Below are positions 34,047 through 45,172 of a stretch of 64,000 nucleotides of DNA, one piece after another. The notes beneath the pieces were generated by a model, which saw only the letters and a program-made list of their open reading frames with translations, had not been told where the DNA came from and ran no database searches. How positions within the stretch are numbered: position 1 is the first letter of the stretch; each line of letters begins with the position of its first letter. The DNA lies in the NCBI RefSeq assembly GCF_016405965.1, contig NZ_JAEFCD010000003.1, positions 1-64,000 of the forward strand, read 5' to 3'. This DNA comes from Alteromonas sp. IB21. Its GTDB lineage: Bacteria > Pseudomonadota > Gammaproteobacteria > Enterobacterales > Alteromonadaceae. A program made the translations under genes and the position numbers.

Positions 34047-34772
34047 CTATAGCCTGAATTGTTCGCCTAGGTATACATCCCTTACTTTTTGATTACTTAA
34101 AACCTGTTCCGCCGTTCCTTGCGCAATAAGCTCGCCATGACTCACAATGTACGCTTTTTCGCAAACATCCAATGTTTCTCGTACGTTGTGGTCAGTGATA
34201 AGGATACCAATTCCTCTATCACGAAGATGTTGTATTATCTTCTTTATATCATTAACTGATATTGGATCAACACCAGCGAATGGCTCGTCTAATAAAATAA
34301 ATTGTGGATTTGCTGCTAAAGCCCGCGCTATTTCCACGCGACGTCGCTCACCACCCGACAAACTCATACCTGCACTATTACGTATATGGTTAATATTAAA
34401 TTCATCAAGTAGTGCGTCAGCTTCTTCTTCTTGCAGCTGTGAATTTAAATCTTTACGGGTTTGCAATATCGCCATGATATTTTCGTGCACGGTCAACTTT
34501 CTAAATATTGACGCTTCTTGCGGAAGATAGCCAATTCCGCGGCGTGCCCGCTCGTGCATAGGTTGATGAGTGAGCTCGTTTTCGTCAATTTCAATCTTGC
34601 CTTTGTCCAGCGGCACTAAGCCTACAATCATGTAAAACGTAGTGGTCTTACCAGCGCCGTTTGGCCCAAGTAGGCCAACAATTTGCCCTGTCGAGACGGA
34701 AAGGCTGACGTCTCTCACTACTTGACGAGACTTATAAGCCTTAGCAAGGTGGGTTGCGCTCAAAGTTGCCAT
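34047..34772 (-). CDS. lptB: LPS export ABC transporter ATPase LptB
   Basis: The 241-residue ATPase powers LptFG extraction of LPS from the inner membrane. Walker [10 protein letters not shown], the Q-loop (GYLPQEAS), the signature LSGGERRR, Walker [13 protein letters not shown] and the H-loop ITDHN are all present. It is 2 bp downstream of lptA. Confidence 0.97.
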   Translation of the reverse strand: MATLSATHLAKAYKSRQVVRDVSLSVSTGQIVGLLGPNGAGKTTTFYMIVGLVPLDKGKIEIDENELTHQPMHERARRGIGYLPQEASIFRKLTVHENIMAILQTRKDLNSQLQEEEADALLDEFNINHIRNSAGMSLSGGERRRVEIARALAANPQFILLDEPFAGVDPISVNDIKKIIQHLRDRGIGILITDHNVRETLDVCEKAYIVSHGELIAQGTAEQVLSNQKVRDVYLGEQFRL

Positions 34773-34774
34773 GG

Positions 34775-35329
34775 TTATTCATTGCCCTCGTTTTCTTTTT
34801 TGTCTTTCTTAGACGATGTTTTGCGAATGGTTTCAGGTGTGAAAACCGTGGTCACTCGACCCTCACCGTCCTTACCCGCGCCGCCAGTAGCAAGCAATTG
34901 CTCGGTTATCATATCAAATGTAATGTTGTCACCTTGTACTTTACTCGTGTCCTGCTGAAGTTCAGCATTACCAGTAAGAGAAATGGTGCGGTTGATAACT
35001 TCATAACGGATTTCATTGGCTTTTGCCGACACCGACGTGCCGTCTTCTAAGGTTTGAGAGTAGCTGGCAGGCTTGCCTCTGGCGATAAAAATTTCGCGAC
35101 CGCTACCTTCACTGGCAATAACTTCAACTTCGTCCGCTTCAATCAGCAGTGAACCCTGTGTGATGAGGACATCTTCTTTATACAGCGCCGTCTTGTTTTT
35201 CCCATCAATAAACTGGGTGTTTGAACCTATTTTAATAGGCTGCGAAAAGTCATCTTCACTTGCGAGCACCGCACCGCTAGCGATGGCAAGAAAAAGGCTA
35301 GTTGCTAGGGGAATAAGTGGTTTGTACAT
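34775..35329 (-). CDS. lptA: LPS transport periplasmic protein LptA
   Basis: LptA forms the periplasmic beta-jellyroll bridge that carries LPS to LptD. The 184-residue protein has a signal peptide (ending about AVLA), the start of the jellyroll [20 protein letters not shown] and [11 protein letters not shown]. Its acidic/lysine-rich tail ([11 protein letters not shown]) is flexible. The start overlaps the lptC end by 32 bp. Confidence 0.94.
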   Translation of the reverse strand: MYKPLIPLATSLFLAIASGAVLASEDDFSQPIKIGSNTQFIDGKNKTALYKEDVLITQGSLLIEADEVEVIASEGSGREIFIARGKPASYSQTLEDGTSVSAKANEIRYEVINRTISLTGNAELQQDTSKVQGDNITFDMITEQLLATGGAGKDGEGRVTTVFTPETIRKTSSKKDKKENEGNE

Positions 35330-35876
35330 GATCTAAAAGCTCGTATTCTTGTGTGCGTAAATTCGCGTTAAACCCATTGCTCAAAATAACATATTGAGTA
35401 CCTTGTATTTCAACGGGTTGGTCAGATGTCATCTGTTTGGTGTCCAAATTTATTTGAATATATTCGGTTGATAAGCTTTGGACAAAGTCATCGCTCGTTT
35501 GGTTCTCAATAACAACCCGATTTTCCAACTGAATAAGTTCGTTGTTATAGAGTGTGCCTTCTTTAGCCGTAACAACCCAAGGAGAAGTTGCGTTTTCGGT
35601 ATAAAGGGTATACTTAGGTTGCTGAAATAGGACAAAACCTAATTGGTCATAATGTTCCATCGATTCTGCAAAAACCTGATGGTTCAGCTCTCCCTCTTGA
35701 TTATAGAGGGTCGTGGTTAAATTTTTCGCTTTATAAGTGGGTTTCAGCGCGTCATTTTCACCGCTGCTCTGCGCTTCTGGCTCCTCTTCCATCCACGTTG
35801 GTACATACATCAACATCGCCAGAATAAAAAGCGCGGATATACTCAACCCCAAGCGATTAAAGCCAAATTGGCTCAT
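35298..35876 (-). CDS. lptC: LPS export protein LptC
   Basis: LptC is the bitopic inner-membrane protein that hands LPS from LptBFG to LptA. The 192-residue product has one N-terminal membrane helix (about 10-27) and a periplasmic jellyroll with the conserved YTLYTENATSPWVVTAKEG segment. It overlaps kdsC by 4 bp upstream and lptA by 32 bp downstream, consistent with co-translation. Confidence 0.93.
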   Translation of the reverse strand: MSQFGFNRLGLSISALFILAMLMYVPTWMEEEPEAQSSGENDALKPTYKAKNLTTTLYNQEGELNHQVFAESMEHYDQLGFVLFQQPKYTLYTENATSPWVVTAKEGTLYNNELIQLENRVVIENQTSDDFVQSLSTEYIQINLDTKQMTSDQPVEIQGTQYVILSNGFNANLRTQEYELLDHVQTTYSPSN

Positions 35877-36421
35877 ACACTTGCCCCGAATATATCATTC
35901 GCCACGCCCTTGGCTTGTAAAATGGTGTCCGATATTTCACGAACCGCACCAAATCCCCCAGGAAGCGTGGTAATCCAGTTGGCTTGTTTAGCGACAAAAG
36001 GGTGCGCATCGGCAACCGCAATCTTGACCGCTACATGCTTAAACATACCTGTGTCAGGCATATCATCGCCAACGGCTGCCACGTCATCGGCATTTAGTTC
36101 GAGATTTTCCATTAGTGCGCGCAGAGCCTCGGCCTTGTTTTCCTCACCCTGAATGATGTGTGCAACATTTAACGCTTTCATTCTGTTTTCAACAATGGCT
36201 GAACGACGACCTGTAATAACAGCAACATCAACGCCATGGCTTATCAAGGCTTTAACGCCGTAACCATCACGCGTATGGAAAGCTTTTAGTTCTTCACCCG
36301 CGTTACCTAAATAAATTCGGCCGTCTGAAAACACCCCGTCCACATCACATACCAATAATTTGATGTTTGTTAGTTGAGTAAAAAGGGTGTCATCCACATC
36401 TGTGTATAAGGTTGCTGGCAT
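35873..36421 (-). CDS. kdsC: 3-deoxy-D-manno-octulosonate 8-phosphate phosphatase KdsC
   Basis: KdsC removes phosphate from KDO 8-phosphate in LPS core synthesis. The 182-residue HAD enzyme shows the catalytic LVCDVDGVFSDGRIY (Asp nucleophile and DxD) and the motif IV region AAVGDDMPD. It abuts kdsD (stop and start adjacent) and overlaps lptC by 4 bp. Confidence 0.96.
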   Translation of the reverse strand: MPATLYTDVDDTLFTQLTNIKLLVCDVDGVFSDGRIYLGNAGEELKAFHTRDGYGVKALISHGVDVAVITGRRSAIVENRMKALNVAHIIQGEENKAEALRALMENLELNADDVAAVGDDMPDTGMFKHVAVKIAVADAHPFVAKQANWITTLPGGFGAVREISDTILQAKGVANDIFGASV

Positions 36422-37402
36422 TTATAGCACTCCCGCTTTGAGTAGCATATGCATATTAAAGGCCCCCACGGGCTTGCGCTGAGAATCTGTTACCATTAGC
36501 GCGCTTATTTTATGGGTTTCCATCAGGTTAAGCGCTTCTACAGCGAGTTGCTCAGAAGAAGTTGTTTTGCCACCTTTTGTCATAACGCTTTCAACCGAGG
36601 CACCATGTATGTCAATACGTGCATCTAAAATTCGACGTAAATCACCGTCAGTGAATACCCCGGTAAGTGTGCCGTCAGGGGCGATAACGCCTGTCATCCC
36701 GAGGCCTTTCTTGGAGATTTCAAGAAGCGCGTCAGCCACTGAAGCGTTCACACTAACAAGCGGAATATCGCTTCCAGTGAGCATGATGTCATGCACTTTA
36801 AGCAGCAGCTTTCTTCCTAGACTTCCTCCCGGGTGCGACAGTGCGAAGTCATCAGACGTGAAGCCTTTTTGATCGAGAAGGGCTACAGCGAGAGCGTCAC
36901 CCATGACCAAGGTGGCCGTGGTGCTTGATGTAGGGGCAAGGCCTAATGAACAGGCTTCTTTATCCACACTTATATCGAGTACTACATCTGCGTGTTGCCC
37001 TAATGAGCTTGTCGCGCTGTTTGTCATTGCCACCACTTGAATGCCCAGTCGCTTAACGACAGGCAGCAAATTAACCAGTTCGTTTGTCTCACCAGAATTA
37101 GAAATCGCTAATAAAACATCTCCCTTACTCAGCATCCCCAAGTCGCCATGATTGGCTTCACCGGGGTGCATGAAAAAAGCGGGGGTGCCAGTGCTCGCAA
37201 GTGTGGCAGCGATTTTGTTTCCAATATGCCCAGATTTTCCCATTCCGCTAACGACAACTTTTCCATTACAATTGTAAAGAATATCGCATGCTGCAATAAA
37301 ATTGTCGTTTAAACGTTGTGCAAGGTTCGCTATAGCGTGCGTTTCAATGTCGATGACACGCTTTGCTGAGTCGATATAGTTCTTCTGAGTTTGTGTATTC
37401 AT
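36422..37402 (-). CDS. kdsD: Arabinose-5-phosphate isomerase KdsD
   Basis: KdsD converts ribulose 5-phosphate to arabinose 5-phosphate, the first KDO precursor. From the ATG at 37402 the protein has 326 residues: an N-terminal SIS domain (VVSGMGKSGHIGNKIAATLASTGTPAFF) and two CBS domains. I prefer this start over an in-frame TTG 13 codons upstream, because it lies 2 bp after the antiporter stop and matches family N-termini. Confidence 0.95.
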   Translation of the reverse strand: MNTQTQKNYIDSAKRVIDIETHAIANLAQRLNDNFIAACDILYNCNGKVVVSGMGKSGHIGNKIAATLASTGTPAFFMHPGEANHGDLGMLSKGDVLLAISNSGETNELVNLLPVVKRLGIQVVAMTNSATSSLGQHADVVLDISVDKEACSLGLAPTSSTTATLVMGDALAVALLDQKGFTSDDFALSHPGGSLGRKLLLKVHDIMLTGSDIPLVSVNASVADALLEISKKGLGMTGVIAPDGTLTGVFTDGDLRRILDARIDIHGASVESVMTKGGKTTSSEQLAVEALNLMETHKISALMVTDSQRKPVGAFNMHMLLKAGVL

Positions 37403-37404
37403 GA

Positions 37405-38361
37405 TTATCCGAACAGCCAGAATTGGTAGCCGATGAAACAAGCAAGAAGTATAAGTCCATTCGTTCTTGATATTGTACGCTTACCGATTAAATCAAAGCT
37501 GAACAAGAACAGAAGTAGCGTTAGCCCAAGCATTACATACATATCTCGATTATAGACATCTGGATCTAACAAGCCTGGCGCTATTAAACCCGGCATTCCA
37601 AGTACGGCAAGCAGGTTGAAGATATTAGAGCCAATAATATTACCAAGGGCTAAATCATCCTCACCTTTTAATACGCCGGCAACGCTTGCTGCCAATTCTG
37701 GAAGGCTGGTGCCAAAAGCAATAATGGTTAAGCCAATCACCAAGTCAGAAATTCCCATATATCTTGCAATTTCTACTGCGGAGTTCACCAAAAAATGCGC
37801 ACTCAGGGGCAAAACAATCAGACCCACACCAATCCAAATAAGTGCAGATGTATTTGAAACCCCTTTAGGTATTTCGTCAGCTGTTTCAGCTATTAAAGGA
37901 TCTTCTTTGTCTACTTGTAGCGACAGCCACGCCATCATGGCCAGTACAAAAATGAACAGAGCAAGTAAGATAATGCCCTCGTAAGACTTCAGTTCGCCGT
38001 CAAACAAAAAGCCGATAGCGATGAGCGAGATAATAAGAAGTGCCGGAAGTTCGCGCTTTAAGGTTGTTGATGAGACAAGCAGCGGCTTTACCAATGCTGT
38101 TATGCCAAGGACAAGCGCGACATTGGTGATGTTCGAGCCCAGCGCGTTTCCTACAGCGGTATTCATATTACCATTTACAGAAGCAATGGCGGATACCACA
38201 ATCTCAGGCGCAGAAGAACCCATAGCGACAATCGTTAAGCCGATCATCATGGGAGAAATACCGATGTTCTTCGCTAGCGCTGAAGCACCATAAACAAAAC
38301 GGTCAGCGCTCCAACTAAGTACAATCAGCCCAATGAGAAAAATGACGATGTTTAAAAGCAC
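37405..38361 (-). CDS. yrbG: Calcium/sodium antiporter, YrbG type
   Basis: A CaCA-family antiporter of 318 residues with ten or so membrane helices and the two inverted alpha repeats: IVAMGSSAPEIVVSAIASVNG...GNALGSNITNVALVLG, and IIAFGTSLPELAASVAGV...GNIIGSNIFNLLAVLG. These acidic repeat motifs bind the cation. It is the first gene of the minus-strand kds-lpt-rpoN cluster, as in E. coli; its physiological role is unclear. Confidence 0.93.
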   Translation of the reverse strand: MLLNIVIFLIGLIVLSWSADRFVYGASALAKNIGISPMMIGLTIVAMGSSAPEIVVSAIASVNGNMNTAVGNALGSNITNVALVLGITALVKPLLVSSTTLKRELPALLIISLIAIGFLFDGELKSYEGIILLALFIFVLAMMAWLSLQVDKEDPLIAETADEIPKGVSNTSALIWIGVGLIVLPLSAHFLVNSAVEIARYMGISDLVIGLTIIAFGTSLPELAASVAGVLKGEDDLALGNIIGSNIFNLLAVLGMPGLIAPGLLDPDVYNRDMYVMLGLTLLLFLFSFDLIGKRTISRTNGLILLACFIGYQFWLFG

Positions 38362-38969
38362 AACAACCTGTAATAAAGAGTATTTCGCTAGATTGTCGCA
38401 AAAAGAGTGCCATTTGCCTATGCTCGCATTACTTTATTTTTATCAAAAGCTGCGAAATGGTAAAAACGTGTGTTAAATGAAGGGTAAATCGACAAATTAG
38501 CTCTCGTTCATTACCTTTGATTGGCAGCGGTAGCAACAATACTGCATGCAGGTATTCAGTTTCCATTAACAAACTATCAAATACGATAGATGTGCTCTTT
38601 CACTTTCGACTTGTTGTTTTATAAAAGGAGTGCGCTTGCGCCAGCCTGACCTTACATTCGTCTTAATCGAACATAACTTGTAACTTTTTGACTTTTGCGA
38701 GGGGCTTGAAAAAGCGTACAATGACACTAAATTACACCGCCCAATTAGATGTTTTTGCAAACCGCGTTAAGAAACTACACTGCCGAGTAAACTTTATTGG
38801 TATTATGTGTTCTTAAAGTACACTGAAGAGTATACATTTGTAGTAAAAATGCTAAAGGCATGGAAATTGAATACTCGAGGCAACGCATTCATTTGCTCGT
38901 TTAAAAATGCAGTGTAGATGAAATTATTACAGCCACTCTCTATCGTCAGGGGTCGACATTTAAGTCATT
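38362..38969. other. 608-bp non-coding divergent region between yrbG and mlaF
   Basis: The two operons diverge here, so the region must contain both promoters. It is AT-rich with no credible reading frame. A TACAAT hexamer (38717-38722) downstream of TTGACT/TTTGCG-like elements may be a -10 for a plus-strand start, though spacings to the best -35 candidates are poor. It is unusually long for this compact window and could hold a small RNA; I cannot identify one. Confidence 0.5.
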
Positions 38970-39770
38970 ATGGATCATTTAGTTGAAGTAGATAACCTAA
39001 CTTTTAAGCGTGCTGACCGCGTTATATATGACGGTATTTCGCTTAAAGTGCCTAAAGGCAAGATTACTGCGGTGATGGGGCCTAGTGGTATAGGTAAAAC
39101 CACACTGCTACGCCTTATTGGTGGGCAGTTAACACCAGATGAAGGCGACGTGAGATTCGATGGTGACTCGATTGTTTCTATGTCGAGAAAGTCCCTTTAC
39201 AACACGCGCCGAAGAATGAGTATGCTGTTTCAAAGCGGCGCACTTTTTACCGACATGAGCGTATTCGACAATGTTGCGTTTCCGCTTCGCGAGCATACCA
39301 AGTTGTCGGAAGATATTATTGCGACTATTGTCGCTTTAAAGCTACAGGCCGTAGGATTGCGTGGCGCGGCTCAACTCATGCCAAGCGAATTATCCGGTGG
39401 TATGGCGCGCAGAGCTGCACTTGCAAGAGCGATAGCGCTTGATCCTGATTTAATCATGTATGACGAGCCCTTTGCAGGCCAAGACCCTATTTCTATGGGC
39501 GTCTTGGTTAAGCTTATTCGTGAACTTAACGATGCGCTTAGCTTAACAAGTATTGTTGTTACTCATGACGTGACTGAAGTACTCACCATTGCTGATTATA
39601 TTTATATTTTGGCTGATAAGCGTGTGATAGGTGAGGGCACGGCCCAAGAAATTAAAGACAGTGATTCTGAACTCGTTCAACAGTTTTTAAAAGGTAAAGC
39701 TGATGGGCCGGTTCCATTTCATTACCCGGCACCTGATTTAAAAACGAGCTTTTTGGGAGGCGATAAATGA
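38970..39770 (+). CDS. mlaF: Mla lipid-transport ATPase MlaF
   Basis: The ABC ATPase of the MlaFEDB complex, which maintains outer-membrane lipid asymmetry by phospholipid transport. The 266-residue protein has Walker [11 protein letters not shown], the Q-loop, the signature [15 protein letters not shown], Walker [14 protein letters not shown] and the H-loop VVTHDVTE. It overlaps mlaE by 4 bp. Confidence 0.96.
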   Translation: MDHLVEVDNLTFKRADRVIYDGISLKVPKGKITAVMGPSGIGKTTLLRLIGGQLTPDEGDVRFDGDSIVSMSRKSLYNTRRRMSMLFQSGALFTDMSVFDNVAFPLREHTKLSEDIIATIVALKLQAVGLRGAAQLMPSELSGGMARRAALARAIALDPDLIMYDEPFAGQDPISMGVLVKLIRELNDALSLTSIVVTHDVTEVLTIADYIYILADKRVIGEGTAQEIKDSDSELVQQFLKGKADGPVPFHYPAPDLKTSFLGGDK

Positions 39771-40543
39771 AGTACTTCCAGTCAGTCGGTGCAAAAACTA
39801 TCGCTAAAATAACCTCAATAGGACGTGCCACCTTAATGCTATTCGGCGCGCTAGTGGCGGTTCCCCGCGTTAAAAACATCCCGTTGGTGATTAAGCAACT
39901 CTATGTTGTAGGCGTGCAATCGCTATTAATTATCATGGTTTCTGGCTTGTTTATCGGTATGGTAATGGCCCTTCAAGGGTATACCATTTTGGTTGATTAT
40001 GGCGCTGAGGGAAGCTTAGGTCCTATGGTGGCTCTGTCGCTACTGCGGGAACTGGGCCCGGTTGTTACCGCATTATTGTTTGCGGGACGCGCGGGCTCTG
40101 CGTTGACGGCAGAAATAGGCTTAATGAAAGCCACCGAGCAATTAAGTAGCTTAGAAATGATGGCAGTCGATCCGCTTAGGCGTATTGTTGCACCCCGTTT
40201 TTGGGCAGGAATGATTGCCATGCCAATGCTCGCTATTATTTTCAGTGCTATTGGTATTCTAGGCGGCCATTTAGTCGGCGTGGATTGGTTAGGCGTTGAT
40301 GCGGGCAGCTACTGGTCAATCATGCAATCTACCGTAGATTGGAACCAAGACGTCATAAACGGCGTAATAAAAAGCCTCGTGTTTGCCTTGGTTGTGACGT
40401 GGATTGCCATATTTAAAGGTTACGATTCTATTCCAACATCGGAAGGGATCAGCAAAGCGACTACTGAAACAGTGGTCTATTCATCATTAGCAGTATTAGG
40501 GCTGGACTTCGTGCTTACCGCCCTTATGTTTGGTATCGAGTAG
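39767..40543 (+). CDS. mlaE: Mla lipid-transport permease MlaE
   Basis: The 258-residue inner-membrane permease of the Mla system, with five or so hydrophobic helices. Family landmarks are [13 protein letters not shown], the [33 protein letters not shown] region (cytoplasmic coupling helix) and [18 protein letters not shown]. It starts within the mlaF 3' end and is followed by mlaD after 9 bp. Confidence 0.96.
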   Translation: MKYFQSVGAKTIAKITSIGRATLMLFGALVAVPRVKNIPLVIKQLYVVGVQSLLIIMVSGLFIGMVMALQGYTILVDYGAEGSLGPMVALSLLRELGPVVTALLFAGRAGSALTAEIGLMKATEQLSSLEMMAVDPLRRIVAPRFWAGMIAMPMLAIIFSAIGILGGHLVGVDWLGVDAGSYWSIMQSTVDWNQDVINGVIKSLVFALVVTWIAIFKGYDSIPTSEGISKATTETVVYSSLAVLGLDFVLTALMFGIE

Positions 40544-40552
40544 GGGTTAGGA

Positions 40553-41026
40553 ATGAGTAAGTATAAAACGGAAGTGATGGTTGGTGTGTTTGTCATGCTT
40601 ACAATAGGTGCGTTGTTATTATTAGCACTTAAAGTGGCAAACCAAACGGTAGCGACCGAAGGTGACACCTACACGTTATATGCAAAGTTCGACAACATCG
40701 GCGGGTTGAAGCCAAGATCTGCAGTAAAAGTAGGTGGTGTCACGGTTGGTCGTGTGTCGTCAATTTCTTTGGATCAGGAAGATTTCACTCCTGTGGTGGA
40801 GCTATCTATCCTTAACGAATATAACGGCTTTCCTGAAACCAGTTCAGTATCTATTTTAACTTCAGGCTTATTAGGCGAGCAGTACGTGGGTTTTCAACCG
40901 GGTTTTTCGTTTGACGGTGTGGCAAATTTACAAGATGGCGATTACCTACAAGATACGAAGTCAGCGCTGGTTCTTGAAGATTTGATTGGCCAGTTCTTGT
41001 TTAACCGCGGCAGTGACGAAAACTAA
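40553..41026 (+). CDS. mlaD: Mla MCE-domain protein MlaD
   Basis: A single MCE domain anchored by one N-terminal helix (about 8-28); it forms the hexameric periplasmic ring of the Mla complex. The 157-residue protein carries LYAKFDNIGGLKPRSAVKVGGVTVGRV and LLGEQYVGFQPGF. It is a little shorter than E. coli MlaD (183 aa) at the C-terminus. Confidence 0.95.
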   Translation: MSKYKTEVMVGVFVMLTIGALLLLALKVANQTVATEGDTYTLYAKFDNIGGLKPRSAVKVGGVTVGRVSSISLDQEDFTPVVELSILNEYNGFPETSSVSILTSGLLGEQYVGFQPGFSFDGVANLQDGDYLQDTKSALVLEDLIGQFLFNRGSDEN

Positions 41027-41146
41027 TCATTGCCCATTATATTGCTTGCACTGCATACAGTTACCAATGAATTACAGCAACTTGATGAAACTAATTTGAC
41101 GGTAATCAGGTCTGCTAAACAGAGTTTGAAGTTAGGAGATAAAATT

Positions 41147-41812
41147 TTGAAAAAGATTATAGCAGCCATTGGCATCTTTATGATGTCGATAACGAGCGTA
41201 GTGAATGCGCAAGAAGTCAATGAGCAAAATCCGTATGAATTGGTGCAGGATGTTGCGAATCGTACGTTTGAACGTATTAAGGCTAATCAGGAGGCTATCA
41301 AAGCCGATCCAGAGATGCTTCGTACGATCATGGAAGAAGAACTGGTCCCTCATATAGATTATAAATTTGCGGCATTTATGGTGTTGGGTAAACACTTTAA
41401 ATCGGTGCCTCAGGAGAAAATGGGCGAATACATCAGTGTATTCCGACAGTATCTGATCACCTCTTATGCGGTTGCTATGGGGTATTACGATAACCAAGAA
41501 GTGATATTCGAGCCTGAGTCATCTTTTGATGATAAAAAATCAGTGACGGTGCGTGCTGTTGTACAAGATCCTAGTCGCCCAGAGATTAAAATTGCGTTTA
41601 AAGTACGTAAAGACAGCAAAACGAACGAGTGGAAAGCTTACGACATGGTCGCCGAAGGTATTAGCATGTTAAACAGTAAGCGTAGCGAATTCGAATCAAT
41701 TCTTCGTCAAGAAGGCATTGATTCAGTAATTGCTTTAATGCGCGATAAAATTGGTAAGCCAGTTGAATTAAAGCAAGGTGAGCCGATTGAAATTGAGGGA
41801 GAGGCTGAGTGA
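41147..41812 (+). CDS. mlaC: Mla periplasmic phospholipid-binding protein MlaC
   Basis: MlaC ferries phospholipids between the outer-membrane MlaA-porin complex and MlaFEDB. I start at the TTG at 41147, which has AGGAG nine bases upstream and gives a proper signal peptide (KKIIAAIGIFMMSITSVVNA, cut before QEV) and 221 residues, close to the E. coli length. Reading back to 41030 would add 39 residues that mask the signal peptide. Landmarks: VPHIDYKFAAFMVLGKHFK and VRAVVQDPSRPEIKIAFKVRK. It overlaps mlaB by 4 bp. Confidence 0.93.
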   Translation: MKKIIAAIGIFMMSITSVVNAQEVNEQNPYELVQDVANRTFERIKANQEAIKADPEMLRTIMEEELVPHIDYKFAAFMVLGKHFKSVPQEKMGEYISVFRQYLITSYAVAMGYYDNQEVIFEPESSFDDKKSVTVRAVVQDPSRPEIKIAFKVRKDSKTNEWKAYDMVAEGISMLNSKRSEFESILRQEGIDSVIALMRDKIGKPVELKQGEPIEIEGEAE

Positions 41813-42117
41813 GCCTTTTTGAGATAAATGACAAAGGTAATGTGATTGTTCACGGTCAACTAGACCGTGACACTTTGTCGAAAAATTTTTGGGAAAGCCT
41901 GAGCAGTAGCGAGCGAGGCACCTTGCTGCAGAACAAACGTTGCTCTGTAGATTTGAGCGATGTTGAACGTGCAGATAGTGCAGGTTTGGCATGGCTTATC
42001 AATGCGGTTAGGGATGCAGAGCAAAATGGTGTTAGCATAACCCTCAATAAAATGCCGGAAAAGCTTCAAAAGCTTGCAAAAATCAGCAATGCAGATAGCT
42101 TTTTACCAGTAGAATAA
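41809..42117 (+). CDS. mlaB: Mla STAS-domain protein MlaB
   Basis: A 102-residue cytoplasmic STAS-domain subunit that stabilises MlaF. The STAS core is visible (SVDLSDVERADSAGLAWLINAVRDAEQ, with the conserved DSAGLAWL). The start is a GTG overlapping the mlaC stop by 4 bp. Confidence 0.93.
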   Translation: MSLFEINDKGNVIVHGQLDRDTLSKNFWESLSSSERGTLLQNKRCSVDLSDVERADSAGLAWLINAVRDAEQNGVSITLNKMPEKLQKLAKISNADSFLPVE

Positions 42118-42146
42118 ACACCAGTTAGCGGATTAAGAAGTAAGTT

Positions 42147-42404
42147 ATGGAATTGTCTGAAATTGAAAAAATCTTGAAAGATGCCTTAGACCTTCACGAA
42201 GTGCATGTGAAAGGAGAGGGGTCGCATTTTAATATCATTGCTGTCAGCGATGCGTTTAATGAAATGAGCCGCGTGAAGCGTCAGCAGGCAGTGTATGCGC
42301 CATTAGCTGATAAGATTGCAGATGGCAGTATGCATGCAATCACAATCAAGACGTTTTCGGTTAAAGACTGGGAGCGCGAGCGCCAGTTCAATATCCCTCA
42401 ATAA
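42147..42404 (+). CDS. ibaG: BolA-family iron metabolism protein IbaG
   Basis: An 85-residue BolA-family protein that in E. coli works with the monothiol glutaredoxin Grx4 and a 2Fe-2S cluster in acid and iron responses. The fold is clear: LHEVHVKGEGSHFNIIAVSDAFNEMSRVKRQQAVYAPL, with the conserved His and the usual VKRQQ helix. It sits between mlaB and murA, as in E. coli. Confidence 0.94.
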   Translation: MELSEIEKILKDALDLHEVHVKGEGSHFNIIAVSDAFNEMSRVKRQQAVYAPLADKIADGSMHAITIKTFSVKDWERERQFNIPQ

Positions 42405-42407
42405 TAG

Positions 42408-43679
<1,272 letters not shown>

Positions 43680-43701
43680 GCGTTAAGCTGTCATTCTGAG
43701 T

Positions 43702-43730
43702 AGAAAAGCGCCACTAGGCGCTTTTCTTGT
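43702..43730 (+). terminator. Intrinsic terminator of the mla-murA operon
   Basis: Perfect 11-bp stem AGAAAAGCGCC/GGCGCTTTTCT with an ACTA loop, 22 bp after the murA stop; the T-rich right arm and TTGTTT follow. Confidence 0.88.
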
Positions 43731-43802
43731 TTAAGAGATCTACTCTTTATTTTAAAGCGGTAGTGTCATTCTCTCGAATCAAATTACTCCAACCATGGGC
43801 CT

Positions 43803-44873
43803 CTACTGACTCGCGCGAAGCTCTCCAACCGTGGCTGTTAACGTTAAAGAGGTGCCGTCTCGGCTAAGCTCGATTTCAAGCTTTGTACCCGGCTCGGTTT
43901 CAGCAATCATATCTAACGTTTTAGACGCGCTTTCTAATCGAACTCCGTCAATGGCTACTATGATGTCGCCGGGACGAATGCCAGCGATATCTGCGGGGCT
44001 GCCTTTTGCTACCGCCGACACATCAATGCCCGGTCGGTTGCGATTTTCACCACCTACGAAGCCGAGTTGACCTCGTATCACACGGCCATTACTAATAATT
44101 TCATCCATCACTCGCTTGGCAAGTTCGTAAGGCACCGCAAAGTTAATTCCGTCTACATTGCGAACGCGGTTATTTGAATCAAGAACTTGGAAGTTGGCAT
44201 TAGTAATACCCAAGAGAATTCCGTTGCTATCTACTAATGCTCCGCCGGAATTGCCTTGGTTTAATACCGCGTCAGTCTGGATGAAATCTACATAGTTAGA
44301 AAGTCCGTTACGTCCAGCTCTACTTACAATACCCTGCGTGATTGTCTGACCTAAGTCAAACGGGTTACCGATAGCCATTACCACATCACCTACATGAATA
44401 TCTGGCTCTGAGACTTGAGGGATTATATGAAGGTTGTCGGCGGTAACTTTTAAAACAGCAAGGTCGGTAAGGGGGTCAGTACCTATAATTTGTGCTTCAA
44501 GAATACGACCATCTTGTACTGCCACGTAAATGCTGTCGGCGTCGGCAACCACGTGGTGACACGTAAGCAGGTAACCATTTTCAGTCATGATCACGCCAGA
44601 GCCTAGGTTAGTTCGTCCGCGAGATTGGTTTCTAAATAGCCCGGAACCATTTTCAATGCTAACGCTATAAATATTAACGACTGCTGGTGCAGAGCGGCTG
44701 AGCGCGGTGAAATAGGTTTCACGGTTAGCACTCACAGATGCATTAGTGAAAAAGCCTTGAGCCAGCCCTTTACCTTGGCGAAGTTCTGGAACAAAAATCA
44801 AAAGCAACGCTGCCACGGCAACGCCGAGAAGAACAGATTTTAGTAAGAAATTTATTATTGAGCGGCCAGTCAC
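43803..44873 (-). CDS. degS: Membrane-anchored envelope-stress protease DegS
   Basis: DegS senses misfolded outer-membrane proteins through its PDZ domain and cuts the anti-sigma factor RseA, releasing sigma-E. The 356-residue protein has an N-terminal membrane anchor (about 6-28), the catalytic triad segments TCHHVVADA (His), DPLTDLAVLKV (Asp) and NQGNSGGALVDS (Ser), and a single PDZ domain (about 255-350). The start is a GTG. degQ lies upstream on the same strand with its own terminator between. Confidence 0.95.
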   Translation of the reverse strand: MTGRSIINFLLKSVLLGVAVAALLLIFVPELRQGKGLAQGFFTNASVSANRETYFTALSRSAPAVVNIYSVSIENGSGLFRNQSRGRTNLGSGVIMTENGYLLTCHHVVADADSIYVAVQDGRILEAQIIGTDPLTDLAVLKVTADNLHIIPQVSEPDIHVGDVVMAIGNPFDLGQTITQGIVSRAGRNGLSNYVDFIQTDAVLNQGNSGGALVDSNGILLGITNANFQVLDSNNRVRNVDGINFAVPYELAKRVMDEIISNGRVIRGQLGFVGGENRNRPGIDVSAVAKGSPADIAGIRPGDIIVAIDGVRLESASKTLDMIAETEPGTKLEIELSRDGTSLTLTATVGELRASQ

Positions 44874-45112
44874 AAGTCACACTTATTGTTTTCTGTCGCA
44901 CTTACTCCATACGCACCACCTTTGCGGTACGACATCATAAATAAAAAGCGCAACGTTTTTAGATTGTCATTCTTGGCGTAAAGGATATCACTTAATTGAA
45001 TAAACTACCGTAATGAAAAGCAAATTTAGTGCAATTGAATTTGCGTTAATATTTTTCTTTCAAAGCGTAGCGACAAGCTGTTCACGTTTCCCATACCCTA
45101 TAGATATAAATA

Positions 45113-45140
45113 AAAACGGCGCTTCAGTGAGCGCCGTTTT
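45113..45140 (-). terminator. Intrinsic terminator of degQ
   Basis: AAAACGGCGCT/AGCGCCGTTTT stem (45113-45123, 45130-45140) with a six-base loop; on the minus strand it ends in GCCGTTTTTATTTA, 33 bp after the degQ stop. degS therefore probably has its own promoter in the 44874-45112 gap. Confidence 0.88.
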
Positions 45141-45172
45141 CTATTCTTAATAAAGCCAAACTAGTTTAAATG

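Noticed and set aside
41030..41146. Upstream start for mlaC adding 39 residues
   Set aside because: The TTG at 41147 has a clear ribosome-binding site and produces a proper signal peptide; the extension would bury it.
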